A stretch of DNA of 64,000 nucleotides, taken from positions 4,759,501 to 4,823,500 of the forward strand of contig NC_066594.1 in NCBI RefSeq assembly GCF_905475345.1, read 5' to 3'. The stretch is from Vespula vulgaris (Eukaryota; Arthropoda; Insecta; Hymenoptera; Vespidae). Positions within the stretch are counted from its first letter, which is position 1. The number at the start of each line of letters is the position of its first letter. The position numbers and the translations under genes were made by a program. Of the stretch, positions 52,336 through 64,000 are shown piece after piece. Under the pieces are notes generated by a model, which saw only the letters and a list, made by a program, of their open reading frames with translations, was not told where the DNA came from and ran no database searches.

Positions 52336-53775
52336 ATATCGTTAATGTTTTCATTTAATTTAAAAATATTATTAATCTTAAAAAACTAAATTTCAATGCT
52401 TTATTCTATGAACTACCAGTAACATTAAAGATCATTCTCTTTGCATTTATTTATTTGATGAATATGTGAAACGCATATATAACCTTTAGTTACCAATGTC
52501 AAGTTTATTTCTTATTTATGAAATTATTAATAAAATTCTTTTAAATGTAGATAAACGTAAGTAATATAGTCTTATAATACTATATAAAAAACATATTTTA
52601 ATATTTTTTAAATTAAGGGTAATTTCTTTTAAAATTGGTAACTAAGAGTTATAGCCAAATTATTTTTCTTTTTATAAATATTCAGCAAAAAATTATATAT
52701 GTATATTACTTCATATAAATACAAAAAAAATTTCTTCATAGTCAAGCTTTATAAAATGATACAAAAAATATTGTACACTTAATGCTTAGTAATTTGTTGA
52801 ACAAATTAGTGTAATGGACTGAATGCAAACATACTATTTGTAATGATTAACACGTAAACTATAAGTGGAAAAAGGCAATATTTAAATTAATTTGTATTTT
52901 ATATCAAATAAAATATTGCAAACGTAAGATACGTAAATAAAAATAATATTGTCTATTTTACTTTCTTCAATGTACACTTATATAAATTTATTTATAAATA
53001 TGCGTATATTAATGTTTTGTGCAATTGATTATTTTGTGTGTTTAATTTGCTAAATAAAAATATCATTTATAATAAATCGTAATAAGTTGTACTATATATA
53101 TCCATAAAATAAAAAATATATAAAAAAAAGTGGGGGAAGAGAGAGAGAAAAAATAGAGAGAATGAAACAGGCAATTTACGAACGTTACCATTTCAGCAAT
53201 CGACTTCTCGATTTGCTTTTCGGACAAGTTATCGGATCGTACCACTCGTAGCGATGTAAACACATGTGCCACCCCTTGTCATGGAACAATCATGTTACTT
53301 TTCGAATGATTTTATAAAATAATTGTATAGTAGTTTGAATATTGTATTATAATAAATATACGATTATTTTTGTATCGTAATCGATGTAAGTACGAAAATA
53401 TCGATTCGATATGTACACATTTTAATATTATATTACTATTTGCACGTATAAAAGGTGAATTCTTCTTAAATGGAGTCAGTAAAGTGCAGATAGACAACCA
53501 TAAAAGTTCCACATTTAAAGTATCGAAAATGTATACATTACGTATACAAAATTATGATTTCAATGTGAAGTGCATATATATAAAAGCGTCATATAATATT
53601 AGTGATACTAGACTATATTTTGACACTAATTTCTTTGAAAGTAACATATGAAATAATCTATTTTTACTCTAAAGTGCAATGTGTTTAACTGGTGTTTTAT
53701 CAAGATTTTTTTATTATTGTACCATGCTAATCTAGATTTGAAATAATATCAATGTGAAGTACAAGGTGGTTAAAA
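52336..53775. other. Spacer between prefoldin 2 and dispatched
   Basis: Prefoldin 3' UTR (AATAAA at 52529), then AT-rich sequence with a short purine tract (53130-53162), then the presumed dispatched 5' region. I see no gene. Confidence 0.6.
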
Positions 53776-56700
53776 ATGGAAGCGTGGTGGTTTTCTCGCA
53801 TAGTTGCACATCATCCATATGTTATTCTATTGACAATATTTCTATTTTCTTGTACATGTTTAATAGCTCCTCGTACTATTCAAAATTTTCCAGATTTTTC
53901 TGATCCTCAATTGGTGAGAATTAGTAATCTGTATTTATACAACTATATATATATATTATATTTATAATATATTATCTATTATTTCAAGGGATTTGAAGCA
54001 AGGGGTACTAATTTAGCACAAAGATTAACAGCATGGCAAAATTTAATGGAAGCAACCAAGCCTAGAGGAGAACTTGTTGATAATCCTTTAGAATATTATT
54101 ATTATTTAGAACAACTAAATCAACAGGTAATTCAATTATTTTATTCTTTCTAAAGATATATCATAATATATAAATAACTGTTTCTAACAGACTGACTCCA
54201 CTTCACAAAGACATGGTTGGACAAGTCAGGGTATTCTTAGGAAAAAACCTAAGAGTATAAATAGAAAAAAAGGAAAAAAGTACATTGTAACAAAAAATGA
54301 AACGGAAGAAGATTCAAATAATGATAATGACAAAGATAAATGGGAAGAATTATTAGAGTTAAAAAATAAGAATCGATTAAATATTGTAGAAGATGAAAAA
54401 AATCATAATAATTTGGACAGTGAAAACTTTTTCTGTAATTTACCAACTTCTGCTTATGCTCGTGTAGTTATAGGTACAGAAACAAAAGAAAAAAGTTTAT
54501 GGACTATGGAAGGTGTTCTAGCTCAATGTCATATTGATGCTGCACTTAGAGCAAATCCTCATTTTCCTTCATTATGTCAAATTCAAGAGGAACGTAATAA
54601 TATAAGTCATAAGTGTTGCAGAAGTTGGTCACCTGCTAATTATGTAGCATTGTTGTCTAATCGAAGTTCCTGTTTGGGAGTGACTGAGAATGATCTTATT
54701 CGAGTAGAAACTTTATTAAGAAGATGTGCTTATTATTATCATAATTTGGAATTGACCATTAACTGTGCAGAAGATCTCAATTGTCAGAAACGTGTTCCAG
54801 CAGAATGCTATCTACATAATGCAGTTTACCATCTATTACATTACCTTTTAGATGTAAACTTTATTCCAAGTCATGTAAGAATTGATTCGTTTTTTAATTT
54901 TATTTTGTACTCAGTAAGGAGCAATAATTTTAAATTATATATTTCTTTGCAGAAACAACAATCTTTAAATAAGTCACATTCAACATTGCAATCAGTAATG
55001 CTATTTCTCCCAATTGCAGCTAGTTCAGCCAGTTTAGATTTCTACAAAGAATTAAACAATAATGGTCTGAGTTATGGGAAGTTTAAAGTGCGAGGCATGC
55101 AATTAGGATTAAAAAGTACATTATTTGATAGTCTTTTAGTATCAGATTTCAGTCTGGTTCTAACTGGATTTGGCTTTGTGACCCTATGCATTTGGATATA
55201 TACTGGATCTTTATTATTAACTATTACTACATTCTTTGCAGTACTCTTTAGTCTTGGTATTTCATATGCAGTATATACTCTTGTTTTGCGAATTAAATTC
55301 TTCCCATTTATGAATTTACTTGCAATTGTGGTTGCAGTTGGTAAGTTACTTTTAATATTTTTAATTCTGTATAAAAATTAAATATCATAATTTAAAAATT
55401 AATTATCATATAACTGATAAATATGTTTTTTAAAGGAATTGGTGCAGATGATGCATTTATATATTGTAAAGTTTGGGAGTGTTGCAAGCAACAAAAACTT
55501 TCCAATGGTGGATTAGCACGATTAGTACAGGAAACCATGAAACATGCAATACCATCTATGTTTGTTACTTCATTAACAACAGCAGTAGCATTTTTTGCAT
55601 CTATTGTCAGTAATGTCACTGCCATTAATTGTTTTAGGTAATAAAATATTTATACTGATATGTCATAAATACATTCTTTTGGGTATTTATCTCATATTAA
55701 TAATCGTGCTTTATAGTTTGTTCTCAGGAATGACTGTGATCACTAATTTCTTTTTAATGATCACATGGTTACCAGCATGTGTAGTAGTATCAGAACATTG
55801 TCGAATAACAACTCTGTCACCCGCGAGTTTTATTACAAGGAAAATTATTCGTCCTATACGAATATTTGCAGATAAAATTGCTCTTACATTTATTATCTTC
55901 CTCACAAAAATTGTAATTGGTTTAAGATGGTTTTGGCTTGTGAGTTTGGGTGCCTTAGCTGTAGCTGGTTGCATAGTAGTTTTTCACTATCCAGGACTGC
56001 AATTACCTGATACTCCTGACTTCCAGTTATTTGAAACTTCTCATCCTTTTGAACAATATGACTTAATTTATTCTCGACACTTCTGGTTCGAAAAAGTTGA
56101 AATGGTAATAATTATAGATTAAATAAATAATATTCGATATATAAATTTTATTATAATGATGCAAATTATATGAATTTAGATCGATGGTGGTGAGATTTTA
56201 CCACTACGATTTGTTTGGGGCATAAAACCAGTTGATAATGGAGATTACCTTAATCCTGATAAAAAGGGTATGCTAGTATGGGATGAATCTTTCGACGTGT
56301 CTCATGAACAATCTCAATTATGGTTGCAACAGTTCTGCTATAATCTACGAATTCAACCATTTTATCGTAATACATTAGGAGCACTTCTTCCTAATTGTTT
56401 TATTGAATCATTACGTACGTGGATGCGAAGGCATTGTGAAGATCCTATAGATACACATATTAATTATTCACCATGTTGTAAGAGAAATTCTTTTCCTTAT
56501 AAGCCAAATGTATTAAAGCAATGTGCAGCAGAAGCTACTGCACAACTCTATCGCACACCTTCTTATCTGTGGAAACGAGGTGGTCCAGTCTATGCAGGTC
56601 TAAAATTTTTGAAAGAATCAATACAAACTTCATTGCAACCAAAAAATGCAACAGGATCTTTAATATTACCAGTGCCTAAAATAAAGGCGTTAATTATAGA

Positions 56701-57866
56701 ATATGATAGTATATATGACTACAGTCTTTCATATTTTCATATGAATCAATTCTTTCATGAAGTAAGTTTTATATTCAATGTTATATTTAAGAAGATTTTT
56801 CGAATAATTACTATATTTCTAGGTTGAGACTTGGATGCAAGAACAATTAAAAACTGCACCCACAACTATGCAAGGAGGATGGTTCATTAGTAAATTGGAA
56901 TTTTACGAATTACAACGTACATTACACGAGGGTACTATATGGGCTATGATCGTTTCATTGATTTTAGCACTTGCAGTATTAGCACTCGTAACATTAAATC
57001 CTTTAGTTAGTATATATGCAATTATAACAATTGGTGCTGCCATTATAGTGACTGTTGCTACTTTAATTCTTCTTGGCTGGAAACTCAATGTTCTCGAAAG
57101 TGTTGCAGTATCTACTGCTATAGGTAGCATTAATTATATATTAAATAGATAATGTTAAATACATATACAAAGATAACAGAATTTTATGTTTCTCAAGGTT
57201 TGGCAGTGGATTTCAGTTTACATTACGCTGTAAGTTATCGAGCATGCAACTCGGAACAAAGAATTGATAAAGTTAAAGCAGCATTGGATCAAATGGGTGG
57301 ACCAACACTGATGGCAACATTAACAAGTGGAGTTGCTGGTGCTCTCATGTTACCCTCTGATGTATTGGCATATATACAGATTGGTATATTTCTATTGCTT
57401 GTGATGGGGATAAGTTGGATTTATGCTACATTATTTTTATGCCCAATGTTAGCAGTCATTGGTCCATCATCGCATTTTGCTCAATTTCAATACCCAAGGT
57501 AACATAACGAATATATAAATGACAGTATTTATTTTTTGTTTTAATATTAATCAGATTAATATTAATTTCAGAGCAAGGAAATTATTATTTTGTTTTCGTA
57601 AAAAAGAATCAGAAGAGTTGGCAGAAACAAATAGAGATAATGGTAAAATGGTAAAAAAAGGAAAAGGAAAGGGAATGCTATCTGAATCAACATTAAGTAC
57701 TTCTAGCACAGTATGTCAATTTCATTGTAGTGAACCGGAAATTCTTATTGCACGGCCTCCTTCTTCATCGTTACCTCCATCACCGACATCGGCATTACTT
57801 TATTTAGATAGTAATCAAACCACTGTGTGGAACAATAGACGAAAACAAATGAACGATCTTGATTGA
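53776..57866 (+). CDS. Dispatched (RND-type Hedgehog-release transporter)
   Basis: Dispatched is a twelve-pass RND-family protein with a sterol-sensing domain that releases lipid-modified Hedgehog from producing cells. Ten coding exons: 53776-53913, 53989-54126, 54191-54874, 54953-55340, 55436-55637, 55717-56104, 56180-56761, 56823-57123, 57198-57498, 57572-57866 (stop TGA); 1138 residues. TM1 (residues about 14-33) is followed by a large Cys-rich luminal domain. The sterol-sensing half includes FGFVTLCIWIYTGSLLLT, then G-I-G-A-D-D (450-455) in TM4. The second half has G-L-A-V-D-F (941-946) in TM10. These aspartates match the ion-relay residues of RND/Dispatched proteins. The third intron (78 nt) is a multiple of three without a stop. 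The C-terminal tail is Ser/Lys-rich. Assignment is firm; the junction at exons 3/4 is the least certain. Confidence 0.93.
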
Positions 57867-59341
57867 ATATCTATATTCAGAAATCTTAAAACATAATATT
57901 ATTGATCACGTGTTACCTTCATTGTGAACTAAATGGAACTATGATCTTATCTAATTAATGTGTCATTGGCTGTGTTCAGGTAGTTAATAAGACTGTTTGT
58001 TACTTATATGTTTGTCTATCGTCGACATTCATTGGGCTTCCTATATTCTTTATGTGGTTTACATATTTGCGTATATACGCGCACGAAGACATACTACATA
58101 TACATATATATTATTGCATGCAGATAATAACAGAGTGCGTATAGCTCTATTTATCTTTTTGATCTGTATACACTTTATTTTTCATTCTCTAATAACTTCA
58201 TTCATATGACAAGATATATGTATATACATATATATGTATATATGTGTATGTGTGTGAATGTGTGGGTGTGTGGATGTGTGTGTAAGTAAATAGATTTCTT
58301 TATAAATAATGCCATTTGAGAGACAATTCAAAAAATTTTTAAAGCTCTGACATATCTGCAAATTCACGAAACAATATTAATTTGCGTTAATGATAAATGT
58401 ATTAAATATTATATAATATTTTATATTCCCATTATTTTTAAACATTATTCTTACATATAAAGTTCGGGTATATGTCATTCTTATTTAACAATATAGTAAT
58501 CTTCAGATGTATGTTAAATGGCAAGCTTAACTTTATAAGTGTTAGACTTTCTGCAATCTATGAATTTATATTTTTTTAACTAATTGTAGGATAATGTTAT
58601 TTAATCTGGTAAACAGATTTATTAGATCAAAAGATTAATTATATGTAATTTTCTTAATAGTGCTAAATATCTTTAATAAAAGAGACAAATACTCTCTCTC
58701 TCTCTCTGACCATAAAAAATTTTAGCTATAAATACATGAGAATTGGAAATAATTATTTTATGATTCTAAGTATAGAGTACAAATTGTTAATTTAATGAAT
58801 ACATCTTAATTTACAATTTCCTTGAGAATATACTTACTTATTTTTTATAATACTAACATGGAAAAATTTTAATAAAATGAATTCTAGAAATAAATAAATG
58901 AAAACAAGATTTTGTTCACCACTTTGAGTTGGTAAGTAATTATATTGATAATGATAATAATACTTAAGAAATATACATAATACGAAAGTAGTTGTTGGTA
59001 AAGAGTGATACATACTATATTGTTACAATTATAATTTTTATCATTCAACTCATCAAATATGTTAATCCTCAACAATTGATGATTATGTCTCTATAATGGA
59101 AAAATGTACATTGAACTATTTTAATGAGCCAAAAATATATTCGTTTATGAGTTTTTTTTAAATATATGTATACAAACAGTATTTATATAAATTTTACCAA
59201 AAAAAATTGTTTTTTTTGAAATAATATTAACGGCAATAAAAATATATTATATCAAGCTTAATGTAAATTTCAATGAGAAAATACGTTAAAAATAAAACAA
59301 AGCAAGTGCTTGTTATTTTTCTTTTATTCCACAGAAATTTC
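57867..59341. other. Dispatched 3' flank, convergent with TPX2
   Basis: AT-rich 3' sequence with a TA/TG dinucleotide tract at about 58210-58285. On the minus strand, the reverse of TTTATT at 59323-59328 gives AATAAA just beyond the TPX2 stop. No gene is seen. Confidence 0.6.
58210..58285 (+). repeat. TA/TG-rich microsatellite
   Basis: Alternating TATATG, TGTATG and TGTGTGGG-type units downstream of dispatched: an imperfect purine-pyrimidine alternating tract. Confidence 0.85.
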
Positions 59342-60942
59342 TTAAACGCGTCGTCGGCGTTTATGATTAAATGGACTAAGTGGTGGTTCAATAAGAGGAC
59401 GTTTCTCGATTCGCGGCAAACTTGAGTTATACTTGCGAATAGGTTGAACCTTACGAATAGTTTTCTTTCTCAAACAAGCAATTTCACCTTTTTCTAATTT
59501 CTTCTCAGTTGTAGCAACCTGTCAATTACAAAATTATATGTAAATATATCTTCAGATGTGGATGAAGCGTATGAACATACGAATAATACGAAAGTGTTTG
59601 TTATCTTTTAAAAATAATGATGATCGTTATTTCTTGTAATGAATGTTTAATGAATGCTTAAGATATACATAAATGACATTACCAAACATTTTAACATTTC
59701 CTTTTCTCTTTCCTTTTCTTTTAATTTTTCCTCGAAGCGTTTTCTTTCCTGAGCTCTAACTGCTGTCAAAAGAGGTGGAGTTTTTGGTATTTTTAAAACT
59801 CTTTTAGCAGGACGAGGTAGGAATGGCGGCTTTTTCCAAATCTTTTCGTAAATGAAAAAAGTATTTATTATACATAGTGAAAGCATGTAAATAAAATATT
59901 ACACGATAACGTACCTCTGTACATTTTTTGATAGCTTTTTCGGAACTTATGTTATTTGATTCTTTAAATTTTCCACTAATAACTGTTTTAATAAATTTGG
60001 GTACAGGTTGTGCTCGAAATACATGCAATTTTTTGTCTTCTTTAAACGTCTTAAAAGCAATAAAAATTTTATATAAAACATAATTATTAAGAAAAAATTA
60101 TCAAAAATGATAACATACTTCTTAAATATATTTTACCTTTTGTTGTTTTTTCGTGTTGGATTTATTTCGTAAATCATAAGTAAAAGACTTCACAGCAGTG
60201 TGCACTTTTTCTGTTATATTTTTTGTATTTTCTCTTGTCGTTGTTTTATGTTTCACTTTAATACACTGAAATATTAATCGAATTAGAGCAAGTGAAATAT
60301 TTTTAATATTAAATTAATAAGTTAAACATTTTTTAAATTAAATTAATACTCGTCTTGTTAAATCTTGTTTCTTTTCCCCTCGATTTTCTTCCGTTTGATT
60401 CGTATCAATGTTCTTACTCAATTGTTGTTTCTTTTCTTTCGTCAAAGAAAAATTGTCTAATAAGCTAAAAGAAAAACATCAAATAAAGTTTCGTTCGTAA
60501 GATATAAAGTCATGAAATGTAGTAAAAGTATTAAGTGCATGACAATTACTTAATTAGTTCATTGTGATCGTTATAATCACTCGTTCTAGGAAGTGTCCGC
60601 GCATTTGCACTGTGCTGCAATGGTTTTTCTTCTTCTTTTGTTTCTTAACATAAAGAAATATTTATAATCGTATTAATAAATTTGAATAAGAATAAAAGAT
60701 AATCCAATTATTTTACTAGTAAGTTATAAATGTATACCAAAAAATCTATCAGAGATTTCAGGTACGTTAAAAAAATCTATAAACTGTGGAGAATCAATCC
60801 TATCCCAAGGATCTAACGTTACATTAACACGATTAATCCAATCTTTAAACAAGTTTTTTTCTTCTTTATTTTGTGGCCACAATTGTCTATTTGTTGGTTT
60901 TGACTTAAATCTGTAATAAGATAGCGGTGTTTCTGTTTCCAT
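59342..60942 (-). CDS. TPX2 homologue (spindle assembly factor), short form
   Basis: TPX2 nucleates spindle microtubules downstream of Ran-GTP, activates Aurora A through its N-terminus and binds kinesin-5 through its C-terminus. Seven coding exons on the minus strand: 60942-60738, 60643-60550, 60464-60350, 60265-60137, 60049-59915, 59841-59683, 59518-59342 (TAA). Phases join exactly and give 337 residues, under half the human length. The N-terminus has DSPQFIDFFNVPE, resembling the Aurora-binding YDAPSDFINF region. The middle has FRAQPVPKF and KPPFLPRPAKRVL, then a charged helix QERKRFEEKLKEKEREKE. The end reads PIRKYNSSLP, then PPLSPFNHKR, matching the human PIRKYQ and VPVSPKF C-terminal motifs. 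The start is the ATG at 60940-60942. It is divergent from BBS1 with 589 bp between start codons. Confidence 0.84.
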
Positions 60943-61531
60943 TGTCAATTAAGATAAATATAAGAGTAAAACTTTTTGAAAAAAGAGACAAATCGCCATT
61001 ACAACGTAATTTCTAACAGTTTACTGTTCGTGTAGTTAACGAAATCTCTGAAGGTTGATTCGTAACTGTTCAACGGAGAAGGAAAATAAACATGATGCTA
61101 ATGAAAACAATGTTTCGATGTAGGTAAACATTCTTCCAATTATTAAACATGTTTTAATGTGTGTATATTGAATAAGTGCTTCTTATTGTATCTTCATGTT
61201 CATTAATTTATTTTGTTCCGAAGATTATAAATTTTGTTCGATTTCATAACATTCATAAATTAATCGCCTTAAATTGAAAGAATGTTTTAAAGAGCGCATG
61301 CTTATGTTATGCGCATGATATCTTAGTAATATGCCGTGTATTAGTAAAAGATTCCCATGGATACGTAAAGCCAAACATAGCACGTGATTTAGACGCTACT
61401 ATTTAGAGCGAATAACATTGTGGAAAATATTAAGATTATATGAACATGTATATTTATTTTTTTTTGTTAAGCGCAACTCAATTGAATTAAAATAAAAATA
61501 AACATTTATTAATATATTTGAAAATTTCAAT
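60943..61531. other. Shared TPX2/BBS1 bidirectional promoter region
   Basis: 589 bp between divergent start codons. It contains an X-box-like site (61351-61364) and a CACGTG E-box (61381-61386). CpG is somewhat more frequent here than in the flanking spacers. Confidence 0.65.
61351..61364 (+). promoter_or_regulatory. Candidate RFX X-box upstream of BBS1
   Basis: ATTCCC-AT-GGATAC matches the RFX/DAF-19 X-box (RYYNYY, short spacer, RRNRAC; ideal GTTGCCATGGCAAC) at all but one defined position: a T stands where R is expected in the second half-site. It lies 168 bp upstream of the BBS1 ATG. X-boxes within a few hundred bases of the start are typical of ciliary genes, BBS genes in particular. Confidence 0.6.
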
Positions 61532-63728
61532 ATGCACGGATTAAGGTAAAGATATATTAATTTTTACATCCTACAGAACTTATATATTTTAAAATAATAT
61601 AAAAATTTGTATCTTTTTAATATATTATTTTTAGAGCAGATCATAATTCAGGCAGTAGTCTTGGAACAAGCAGGTGGTTGGAGGCCATTTGGGAACCGAG
61701 CGCTAAAATTTATACTCTTCCTGGCGGCCTCGATATGCTAGATGTAAACGGTGATGGTGATGTGCGTCTTGTGTCCACAGATTTAGGATCCGTTAACGCT
61801 AATTCAACAAAGGTGTTTAACATCAACCATTTTGATATTACGATTTTTTCTTTATAAAGAATAATTTTTTGTTCTTTTAAGATACGCGTTTATAAAGGAA
61901 GTGATCAAATAACGGAACATAATATGGTAGATGCACCTTGTGGAGTCGCTGGATTTTATACAGAGAACGGTGAACCCAGATCAGCCGTATTAGCTGCAGG
62001 AGCCGGCTCCAGCGTTTATATCTTTAAGAATTTAAGGCCATTTTTTAAATATTGCCTGCCGCATCTCGAAGCTCATCCTAAAGAGCGAGAAGTGCGTCTA
62101 AGATTAAAATTATATATTTTTCCTGTACCATCAATGTTATTTGCGTTGGACGATATACCCGAGTTTTCTTCAGATATGGCATAAGGCTGGTCTCGAAGAA
62201 GAACTAAACGTGCTGACATTAGCCGATGATCTAGACTCGTTGTTGAAAGAACTTGGGGCAGCAGCAATTTCTCCACGTACCTTAAAATTTTTATCGATGG
62301 ATGTAAATTTACGAATGAGTTTTGCGGAACAATACAGAAGGATACCTTTGATTAAAAACAACGCAGTCACCGCCCTTGGTGTTATCAGAAAGGATTCATG
62401 GAATGATCCTGCTTGTAGTTGCCTTATAATCGGCACAGAAAACAGAGAGATCCTCGTATTGGATCCGAGGTACGAGAGATGTATTAATTTCTTACAGAAT
62501 CATTTCAATTTTTCTCTTTTTATTCGTCTTTTTTAGAGCGTTTACCGTTATGGACAAGCATCTTTTAAAGTGGCCTCCTGTATCATTCGCCACTACTGGT
62601 TTGTGGGCTGGTGATGGGCGAATTATGGTGGTCGGTAGAGACGGAAACATAGGAGCGATACGAAGAGGGAGTCCTGTGAAACTCTGGGAAAAACTTGAAG
62701 CTCCGATCGTTGCTATCTCTGTTCTTAACGGTGATGGTGCAGCAGTCGCTATTATGGACGGAACGTTATTAGGATTTTCCAAAAAAGTAGGAATTTGGAA
62801 ACAAAGATTTCATAACAAAAATATACATAAGCATACATATGTTATTTTTTCAGGGTATTAAAGTATGGAGCATCAATGTACCAGGTATTATATTAGACAT
62901 GGTAAGTTTGCCAGTACCACAAAGCGGACTTTCTTTACTAGCCGTCAGTACGGCTGGATATGGTGTACGAATATACGATGGTAAGCATCACGTGGACACG
63001 ATTAAAACAATGGAACCAGTGTCTGCGATAAAGGTATCTTTTTATCTACTGTGTTTAATAATTCTCAACTAACTCTTATACAGAAAACGGATGTTTTACA
63101 GTATGGACGGATGGGACAAGAAGAACGAGCGATGGCGATGGTAACGGTCAGTGGTGGTCTCTGTGTGAAGATATTAAAGCGAACTGCAGATTTTAGTATA
63201 CATAATACAATTTTCTCCGTGACACCAAATGGTGGTACAAAATTTGTGATACCAAAAAAAACGCGTCTTTTCGTGGAGCAAACAATAAGAGAAAGATCTG
63301 AAGCGAAAAAAATTCATAATACTTTTCAACAGGGTTTTCTACGACTACGCTTAACTATTGCCAAAAATGCTCTTGATCTGTTAACCGGTTGTGAAAATAC
63401 AGGACTTGATCCGATATCCTTGGAGGCTAATGTCCTTGGCTTAGGACCCAATTATCGAATTCAGATATTAATCACGAATATTTCGGATGGATTATCCGAT
63501 ACTGGATTGTTTATCGTTTGTAGAGGAGAAAATACAGAAGTCAACCCACGTGTTGTCAACTTGCCTTTATTACCCAGCGGTATACCAATCCCGATAACAA
63601 TTGATGCTACGTTAATAAATAGAATTTCTGGCAAGGTACAAGTTTTACTTTGCAAGAAGGATAAATCCAAGCCACTTACATTCACTAACGTTATCTTACC
63701 AGCTGCTGAAGAAGAGATCGAAGTTTAA
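61532..63728 (+). CDS. BBS1, BBSome subunit
   Basis: BBS1 is a subunit of the BBSome coat that carries membrane proteins in and out of cilia; it contacts ARL6/BBS3. Seven coding exons: 61532-61545, 61635-61812, 61882-62091, 62174-62469, 62537-62786, 62854-63033, 63102-63728 (TAA); 584 residues, near the human 593. The beta-propeller shows WEPSAKIYTLPGGLDMLDVNGDGD, SSVYIFKNLRPFFKYCLP, SCLIIGTENREILVLDP and GRDGNIGAIRR. ILKRTADF follows, then the C-terminal GAE-like region (IPKKTRLFVEQTIRERSEA). The first coding exon is only 14 nt. The last exon could start at 63084 instead of 63102 without a frame change; I prefer 63102 because IKYGRMGQEE then aligns with the family's KFGRYGRED. AATAAA lies at 63922. 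Confidence 0.95.
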
Positions 63729-64000
63729 AAATTTTTCATTTTATATATTTATCATTGATCGAATGGCTTTTTTGTTTTAAATGATTTCGTAATATCTATT
63801 TGATATCGCGTAAATTGAATTAAATGATTGTAATTTAATTGGACGATTATGATGATTTTTGTTGGTAATCGCAAGATTTTAAATATATTTTCATGAAATA
63901 TAATTTATTACTGAATATAAAAATAAATTTTTTTAAAAAATAACAATATGAATTGATAATTATAAATATGATAACTCGAATGTTATAGAGATTTTTTCTA
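63729..64000. other. BBS1 3' UTR and flank
   Basis: AT-rich 3' sequence with AATAAA at 63922-63927. Nothing else is seen up to the window end. Confidence 0.7.

Noticed and set aside
55711..55974. Antisense open frame opposite dispatched
   Set aside because: Shadow of a conserved coding exon.

Overview
This is nuclear genomic DNA from an animal, almost certainly an insect. The genes are multi-exon with canonical GT-AG introns, often only 60-150 bp long. The sequence is strongly AT-rich, and the proteins belong to insect or metazoan families (sidestep-type Ig receptor, Vang, Dispatched, BBS1, BLOS3, NRDE2, prefoldin 2, TPX2). The CpG-rich left part against the CpG-poor gene-dense right part, plus long CT/GA microsatellites, would fit a hymenopteran (bee, ant or wasp). 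The species cannot be fixed from this sequence.

Layout. (1) 1-31.9 kb holds the 3' half of one large plus-strand gene for a sidestep-like immunoglobulin receptor. Seven coding exons (18101-31607) encode Ig domains, an FnIII-like domain, one membrane segment and a cytoplasmic tail. They are separated by introns of up to 5 kb and preceded by 18.1 kb in which I find no coding exon. These non-coding stretches carry microsatellites, hairpins and a diverged 36-bp inverted pair. (2) 34.3-39.7 kb: NRDE2 and a BLOC-1 subunit 3 (BLOS3) homologue, in tandem on the plus strand. (3) 41.3-45.5 kb: a CIDE-N (DFF/Drep family) gene on the minus strand, head-to-head with a membrane-anchored short-chain dehydrogenase on the plus strand. 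(4) 46.5-49.2 kb: Vang (Van Gogh/strabismus), complete. (5) 51.6-52.3 kb: prefoldin subunit 2. (6) 53.8-57.9 kb: dispatched, complete in ten exons. (7) 59.3-60.9 kb: TPX2 on the minus strand, head-to-head with BBS1 (61.5-63.7 kb) on the plus strand. Their 0.6-kb shared promoter contains an X-box-like RFX site about 170 bp upstream of the BBS1 start.

The genes do not form one pathway. They fall into guidance and polarity (sidestep-like, Vang), Hedgehog release (dispatched), cilium (BBS1), and broadly expressed functions in RNA processing, proteostasis, spindle assembly and organelle biogenesis (NRDE2, prefoldin, TPX2, BLOS3). All exon models were assembled by hand from reading frame, splice dinucleotides, phase and remembered family features. 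No alignment was run. I found no CRISPR array, intact transposon, rRNA, confident tRNA or virus-derived gene. The most interesting points are the BBS1 X-box, the diverged inverted 36-bp element, a dehydrogenase with eroded cofactor-binding motifs but an intact YxxxK, the apparent CpG step, and a 78-nt frame-preserving intron in dispatched.
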